Source: Verrucomicrobia bacterium UBA3214
GTDB lineage: Bacteria > Verrucomicrobiota > Kiritimatiellia > RFP12 > UBA1067
Direction of reading: 5' to 3'
Assembly (NCBI GenBank): GCA_002363575.1
Contig: DEWI01000063.1
Span: forward strand, 8,346-41,773
DNA: 33,428 bases
Shown here: piece after piece, positions 31,501-33,428 of the stretch
Layout: every line of letters starts with the position of its first letter
Position numbering within the stretch: the first letter of the stretch is position 1
The notes under the pieces: model-generated
What the model was told of the DNA's origin: nothing
What the model saw: the letters and a program-made list of their open reading frames with translations, nothing else
The model's database searches: none
Translations under genes and position numbers: made by a program

Positions 31501-32873
31501 GAGCCGCTCTTGACGACGTCGGAAAGGTCGAGCTTCAGCTCCGCCGTGCGGGCGTAGCGGTTCGTCGTCGCCCACGCGGTGTTGCTCTCGATCTTGTTCA
31601 AAGTGTCAGTGAAGGTGGCGACGAGTTCCGTAGCCTCCGGAGGGCCGCACTTCACAAGGCGCTTGTCGAAATCGTTGATGATCGTGCCTGCGGCGGCCGT
31701 CCAGTTGAAGCCCGGGAAAGCGCTGAGGAAGATTTCGGCCTCTTCGCCTTCCGTGACGCCCTGGAGGGCGAACTCCATATTCTGCGCGGCGTTGAGGCTG
31801 GCCATCCACACGGTCGCCTTGATGTCGTCGTTGGCCGTCGCGTCCCAGCCGATCTTGATCTCGCGCTGCTCGACGCTATAGCCCGGGAGGGAATTATCGA
31901 CGGCGAGACGCACCGCCGCTTCGTTGGTGCTCCAGAGATAGACCGTCGCGGCGATCTCGGGCTTTTCGATCGCCGTCAGCGCCGGTGCGGAATATTCCTT
32001 CGTGACTTTCGCCTTGCCCTGCACCACTTCGCGCCAGTAGCCCGAAGAAACCGAAGGGGTGTCGAACTTCACGGTCTTGATGAAGAATCTGCACTCCTCG
32101 AGAGTGATGCCATAGCGGCTGGCCGTGGAATAGCCGCTGATGACGTCCCTGAAATCGTCTTTGCTGGACCACGCGGTGAGATTCCTTCCAGAGCCGAAAT
32201 CTTCCGTGCCAGGCGCACCCGGCGCCCAGATGACTTCCTCGGCGAGGTAGTCGGTCTCGCCGACAGGCTTCAGCGTCCAGCGCGTATTGGGCTTTAGATA
32301 GTATTTGACGGCGCCGGAAAGCGCGGGGCCGGTGCCATTATCGACGGAACGGCAAGGTACGATCGTCGTATCGTCGCTCTCCAGGCCGGCGAGGATGAGC
32401 GGAAGCGCGAAATCGCCCCTCTCGATCTTGTACTCGAAGACGAGGTCGGTGAACCACTCGTTGGATTCGTCGTCGATTTCCACCAGCTTCGCCCAGGTCT
32501 CCGGGAAAGCGCCGCCCGTGGCCGCGCCCTTGGCATAGACGCCGATCTGGAGGGGATTGACCATCCAGCGGTTAGTCAGCACGGAGTATGACGCGCCGTC
32601 TGTCGCGACTATCCCCCACGGCACCGCTTTGTTGGTCGCCGTGTCGATGTGGTTCCAGAGACGCATCTTGAAATACAGCGGTTCGCCGCCGTAGTCGAGC
32701 GCGTCTTCACTCGTCGGAAAGCCGCTGGTTTTGACGGCGTAGCCGCCTGCGCCGTCCGGAACGACCGGCACAATCGCCCAGACATCGCCGGTGGAAGCGA
32801 ACGCACGCGCTCCAGCGCCGATGGACAACGCCGCGACAACTGCGGCCAGCGTCTTTTTCATGAGGTTCTTCAT
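19599..32873 (-). CDS. Giant exported beta-rich protein with Ca-binding loops and a LamG domain (4424 aa)
   Basis: Signal peptide 1-26 (LAAVVAALSIGAGARAFA). Residues 30 to about 1400 look like serial beta-sandwich modules. From about 1420 to 2790, and again at 3285-3470 and near 4210, there are at least a dozen D-x-(D/N)-x-D-G-x-x-D loops of the thrombospondin-3 / dockerin type (for example DTDGDGMPDGYEYY near 1728 and DWDSDGDGLSDLYEV near 1815). A LamG / concanavalin-like domain lies at about 2810-3045 (FTIEAWIQPEE ... GEWVHVAATYDGATLTLYRNG ... GRIAEVRAWDGARTAAEI). An Fn3-like part (PTFRWTMKML...YKWRVSMYN) is near 3970-4060. The C-terminus ends KFFFKVVIEN, with no membrane helix or sortase motif. 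AAGGGG precedes the ATG. Probably a surface or released adhesin or sugar-binding protein; no catalytic motif was recognised. Confidence 0.88.
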   Translation of the reverse strand: MKNLMKKTLAAVVAALSIGAGARAFASTGDVWAIVPVVPDGAGGYAVKTSGFPTSEDALDYGGEPLYFKMRLWNHIDTATNKAVPWGIVATDGASYSVLTNRWMVNPLQIGVYAKGAATGGAFPETWAKLVEIDDESNEWFTDLVFEYKIERGDFALPLILAGLESDDTTIVPCRSVDNGTGPALSGAVKYYLKPNTRWTLKPVGETDYLAEEVIWAPGAPGTEDFGSGRNLTAWSSKDDFRDVISGYSTASRYGITLEECRFFIKTVKFDTPSVSSGYWREVVQGKAKVTKEYSAPALTAIEKPEIAATVYLWSTNEAAVRLAVDNSLPGYSVEQREIKIGWDATANDDIKATVWMASLNAAQNMEFALQGVTEGEEAEIFLSAFPGFNWTAAAGTIINDFDKRLVKCGPPEATELVATFTDTLNKIESNTAWATTNRYARTAELKLDLSDVVKSGSTVTIVVKPSIKGDDTADWRDYIRLSTTTASGMSLPNNADTTLSLTVSEGSSAGGTLYIYALRTDGNSTVVNFDFDVVDQNGDDYLAEPVATSPLNIKAKAEFPAAPEFVGAPVKNRPTELLVRFADAVADADANDYTLWFFEDAALSNSTKNADHQTIAGLSLDGEGRLVDASGNYPAITYTSTNHTASALCVVSPVSGVKTFAALEGITVGTDDVEALVPDGSGGMTANCTVTEGTPIQLTVRLQDTQTADYWVYLVNTNDTDIAGGKFSDAPFIVCADTLDSATGIKIPADESEATATFTALDNPSASSAWSFAVVASSSATWDAAAVQTAFPAGTFTLLASNVSAAYTTYPDIMMYDASENLVEFNEGDSFVEGPVRSFRIVADDTKWDLANNFRTRWTFVQKTDTATVSNSWVVVGNPNDDTLATAFFNPAAASPAMAMTAGKWTVRAQILDKDDYAALDAKYSTLPASIRELRIWTDEAAKAMIEKDFEIIDNPQLSVTTGDTIFGNAIKESEENAYIVVSNTWWDAALPGNTELEVKVVVGRMANTKGGNLSFVIPSDGSVALDPADTTESTYIVKFTRARSAVQLYIDPAKLDGSSTSGSTAAYSRTRGFTVTATMASDTVLPTTGGKTASEYYIAGALALPLNVENEAPAPALSAMHTAENYVGTNSWATTPLSRENNLPWAVSDVAMDLDTAKEWTINWGGADHTGKGVFVYVEGDNVVKTNFFATSANASGEITPQFLSATAAARLYIHFRDKDGGVWDSAAYYYAPQIVKSLTTAAGWPSGGNTAIPISAKYAALDGAGSGRTFATGGTFESAKNFWIDWTYDKSASTANVFAYGYLVSDGADDGTLAGEGDVWLTAAGAHAHNAKKPDSGFYRYSDTDNYYDSFFYAWLFSEEPGGTTYTATVSPQMGTNVINTAKVNLAREKMDQQDPESGYADTYVEAVFSREHSIYDNMGDINGDGVPDFFALYAGWAGGALAASDGAGAEIVSVAAVNDDEDYLPALSSVNSQGIIPGAVSNWVTRGLPFSARTEIRGYGDGLNFGMFQRSRDERVKYGWISELELTTNEKKALMRRILERRAALLRKVYNGEELVVFSYINEEKELEIITNLLAATYYNGAAGASGDIMYRMEPVTSEIQTIDREEIDWDGNVVTNQVNAWIRRYWPVGADTTNPDAAIYATNIVTTATNANTGAEYAGYNITDAYGLDEIDFANFLSRIDTNGKYAEQQALARQYIDYTWAGYERTGTWGFTVENRTDPTIDDTDGDGMPDGYEYYMWYCAVVGAGDEPMTGRKFMLEDIENHSTVISTDTIASLYNPNIARSWDSQDTDNDGIYDIEEFLIGSNPIDWDSDGDGLSDLYEVMYNINPLSAAGGANGAMNGDDDAFAVWKADAGDPLGMFTRIFTATNGTYWIFTEDYTIEDPASGNIVPVRPAQTVKGTGFRVVRFNGGWLIPSEDTANYVERFAKEQTVVFDPSKGVATNTVTLFHHQVHNYFGFDPRTGWWHGGDNGALSLTSRWERDGSPVAAGKPVNTAKYTAIDEFRLLKYRYSVGLRDLAKDLADLAAGKTTIRAIISAGTTNPNAAFDSAVFGNLETIFKAGHGADTDADGVPDGWELYIGINPNISWTIPMPNGDALYRERGTVWPMIHDNDDYRDGLDTVLREYAGTDTCGVYAGCPTIYTNHPSVATSVNVNWFNKFFPTDPRDKDTDGDGIKDGTEGAQSWSGLYTINRWGQTITRTVNYRAIYGNPSDGGSNSIGGGGMNPCSIDTDLDGLPDPWERQYAGLVFVNNEIATNSFKTTTAPYAGIYDDIRAAVKAGNHTYTNEGEQVYHIMMGMDPTVRDATTSQAVGEPDYDWDGDGLQNWQEYMVQAMRHLRYDDNKTPLLGRDSPAFNRRTGEYEQGAWNGDKGYLAISYIDPIPVSKTDILVEAGYPNFAAFVAENPDYLSKLGYFAAPPKTWDYAGAAGGVYNRYMLPPQTIVGEIMEANGYEVQDQDENGLPIWTYEGDESLTYTGMPTVVEDDDGVKTYYARYRYVDPDTNTTNWFPMLVNKKMVVMDTTLYNEHFISREENLDNLKYFGTDPRFWDTDLDGMDDYYELFHGLNPLLGTPGDSLGDIDGDVIARNASASISVWRNGWIGWSWDSQEIPPYDPVRFPWMMGTPECDADGDGLRNYDESILANISSPSTTHSDPTPLWMTDATHPIEEIAIVAETVTTNYLSDAAGNPLYEFKNGVPQRKIDRITTSVVTNGYYSVARSPSYTKLYYRNEIVGVRTSMAASTNFLDFASLSLYNLQLAWDCGALPYLASFEQNEGFDTDNDWRTDSGEVKSLMRKNSDPIDFSDPAHRQSIWFGGKDDKGAAISYMPAHRVMNGSDFFRQFTIEAWIQPEEPANGADQYIVSRASNYAVWDLESWDASSDKTNAVVRMNFALGIDKNGQIFAETQNSTELSTRVTGQTVEPGEWVHVAATYDGATLTLYRNGKRETSLDSTLAPANGVTFFLQNPQARRYFPVNMYRIVPSVTILGARATGPGAFSAASAAAATSWDEIGADFYKGRIAEVRAWDGARTAAEIASAYNTTYTREQVNLMRLETYAKWRDGAVRNANTANDVLPAELVQYYDMGTLPGATDKAYVRQEPSGFAANVLDAVRNPDTGSPLEEQVKVGWWNAIQTNSVVKNSAYTSSYVVPWIENMIGHLPRISGMLRDSVYWSENYAGYTPASFHELEKFSIANAMNPYNVATLGFEDSYAYNKYYVLSDGFDIETSTNSVKNANTGWMQFLWDYRLGFYGTTDLVPIGSAYAKRGDSYWDGQGPESAWQETGDDLNANDLPDWWEGYAKSAYSPEGELVPETLVTRNGASMTAYEAYIRDLAAGMLPTKAVNEAYRDIEDLDGNGLVDWWADLYGVKGDAAADDDNDGLSNYTEYLLSEVFSLGATFSPIKAKSATRYDSDYFFRIGQLYAGSIFTDHDFMEDTWEDEQGKSFSTRYAWDANSDADEDGWSAFAERRYDQFTGRIFSSSVSHFVDAEELKDFPIPTLKLTLRYNGDQPLDRANGQSIYDQNANEDNQANNVFANIVIQTFTKEGAIVPDSTFIIRPGESLDRRFTLGGWRNGIVRGTLAPGYVRNDVGDIMLMVKTFSNEDRYYWRLSVGGWYDGSNSRYRSGGTTFWYKHGTHAEYLADLYLYGKSSVELLNQGSDWLAVEDFDVAVSGTSQTGRFTLGGEDVGKLNVVTGEFELDMSKFSNITTAASEDPVDLQSALFRFIYTSKVPTIQQNKLQLYLGEPNTGFVKEGKNIIVAYIDNNEIADNKYTNGEPLGMTTVDVGWGTTEAEIEMTDTSPVITRADLVQAVSDRQALYGTESGDNTNLVAGSLSGGRFERVRVVRTLVNGYGIQHLPAANRVIFDKEINLDQRPYLYEGDILERDGVFDIDWDYFTSEVMTLPQVVNGALDPVAVTYRVVLGSGDIATDATNNLYSIATVRHFDAADARTRPLVAAPGNQASVTFGARPTFRWTMKMLEPETLAQIDNNSYTAFKVQVLTLDGGTVVYDSGIRRAPARDLNGVYTFVPDCYAGDELDPSVNYKWRVSMYNSKFRSDYWSPDSNNTFRMNALTNSLGTIKVCARYFGPDVVLANSTVRIEAYESPDFKGAPAARTFVSAADKASVSTTNAPHVANATLTGLLPGKYYVRAFLDCDNESWSVKRAKDPWESWGYASSRDGATSDIFMPSTIMIDGNIGAQETVEVYIEDVDTNGNCLPDAWEIVQNRGKLDDGASNITDTMNCGIEISSALTDSLKAQETGTPAIAGLKSYIYGTLTSSGIAMLLLDADATGHSSRTLAAAGAVGGIDTTATANNVQIVDFSLTDGEVAFGIEGDASILGTTAGAGSAAGRRIYSSTAAQPTMIAVLEYCDDLESADWQTLKDADGTRKQYAVAVDSATGRFSVKGLTLPREASKEKFFFKVVIEN

Positions 32874-32892
32874 CGCTTTATTTCCCCTTGAG

Positions 32893-32920
32893 TTTAAATT
32901 GTTCGTCGTATCGATATCAA
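32893..32920 (-). promoter_or_regulatory. Possible sigma-70 promoter of the giant gene
   Basis: TTGATA (32920-32915) and TTTAAA (32898-32893), 16 bp apart, lie in an AT-rich 66-bp gap between the partial coiled-coil gene and the giant gene. The predicted start is near 32886, leaving a leader of only about 12 nt, which would cut close to the AAGGGG ribosome site. That weakens the call. Confidence 0.35.
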
Positions 32921-32939
32921 ATTCTTTTCATTCGCGGCT

Positions 32940-33428
32940 TCATTGCGCCTGCGCCGCGGCCGGCTTGAGAAGCGCGGCGAGGCGCTCGCGGGCCGCCGCG
33001 ACGGCGCTTTCGCGCCCTTCCAGCTCGTCGGCGGCGGCGCCGGCGGCGCGGGCTTCGGCGAGAGCGCGCTCGGCTTCGGCGAGAGCTGCACGGCATGCGC
33101 GAACATCTTCAGCGCGCTTCTCGGAAGCGTTGTAGGCGCCTGGGTTCTCCTCGCGCCAAAGCCGCTGGCGGAGATTGGCGAGCGCGCGCTGGCGCTCCAG
33201 CTCCACGGCATCCTGCTTGGCGGCGACGGCGGCTTCGAGCGGCGCGAGCGTCTCCGGAGCGGCGCCGTCCGCCTTCGCGTCCTCCAAGGCGCGCGTGGCG
33301 GCTGCCAGCTCGCCCAGCGCCGCGGCCTTAGCCTTTTTCTCGCTTTCGAGTATCGCAAGATATTCGGGATCCTTCATGCGGTCGTACGCGGCCGGCTGCT
33401 CGCCGGCGCCCTGCGAAACGGCGCCCGC
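32940..33428 (-). CDS. Partial coiled-coil protein, 5' end outside the window (162 residues visible)
   Basis: The frame is open to the right edge, so the start lies beyond it; a Met at 33377 is possible but the frame continues above it (AGAVSQGAGEQPAAYDR). The visible part is almost all charged helix: DPEYLAILESEKKAKAAALG, two Ala/Glu/Arg-rich coiled-coil stretches and the less regular LRQRLWREENPGAYNASEKR between them. It ends LLKPAAAQAQ. No family recognised. It lies 66 bp before the giant gene on the same strand, so it may be in the same unit or simply precede it. Confidence 0.65.
   Translation of the reverse strand, partial: AGAVSQGAGEQPAAYDRMKDPEYLAILESEKKAKAAALGELAAATRALEDAKADGAAPETLAPLEAAVAAKQDAVELERQRALANLRQRLWREENPGAYNASEKRAEDVRACRAALAEAERALAEARAAGAAADELEGRESAVAAARERLAALLKPAAAQAQ

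Noticed and set aside
19599-32873. Giant gene as a large synthase or a glycoside hydrolase
   Set aside because: No carrier, ketosynthase, adenylation or recognisable hydrolase active-site motif is visible; the content is beta modules, Ca loops and a LamG domain.

Overview
The window is GC-rich, gene-dense DNA from a Gram-negative bacterium, most likely a PVC-superphylum member (Verrucomicrobiota / Kiritimatiellota / Lentisphaerota). The best lineage evidence is a five-gene pilus-like locus at 7860-16171. Its order and domain make-up match the Akkermansia Amuc_1098-1102 cluster: secretin, Ca/Zn-motif membrane protein, Amuc_1100-like protein, PilM-type ATPase and small exported protein. kdsD (the Kdo branch of LPS synthesis), the secretin and a lipobox protein imply an outer membrane. 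ackA-pta suggests acetate-forming fermentation. The lineage was judged by eye, without a database search.

Layout. 1-850: two small heat-shock proteins (minus strand), with a possible sigma-54 promoter. 1097-2660: two paralogous HU-like plus Ig-like DNA-binding proteins (plus strand), closed by a strong terminator. 2707-5126: minus-strand tgt-yajC-LysM unit; tgt may be leaderless. 5151-7456: plus-strand unit behind a good sigma-70 promoter, with an anchored coiled-coil protein, a 54-residue lipoprotein nested over its 3' end, and an RluA-type pseudouridine synthase. 7457-7859: about 400 bp without genes, holding seven 22-bp palindromic repeats in exact phase, a second repeat family, many CTAG sites and the secretin terminator. 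7860-16171: the pilus-like locus. 16264-19520: ackA-pta-kdsD. 19599-32873: one gene for a 4424-residue exported beta-rich protein with many Ca-binding D-x-D-x-D-G loops and a LamG domain, filling about 40% of the window. 32940-33428: 3' part of a coiled-coil protein whose start lies outside.

How it fits together. The pilus-like genes are transcribed as 1102-like, pilMN, 1100-like, 1099-like, secretin. Most junctions overlap or are short, but the secretin also has its own near-consensus promoter, whose -35 box lies on the stop codon of the gene before. No assembly ATPase, inner-membrane platform protein or pilin gene is in the window. The giant secreted protein on the same strand shares the D-x-D-x-D-G motif with the 1099-like protein. 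It could be a surface partner or substrate of the secretin complex, but that is inference from proximity and a shared motif.

No tRNA, rRNA, CRISPR array, transposase or phage gene was recognised.
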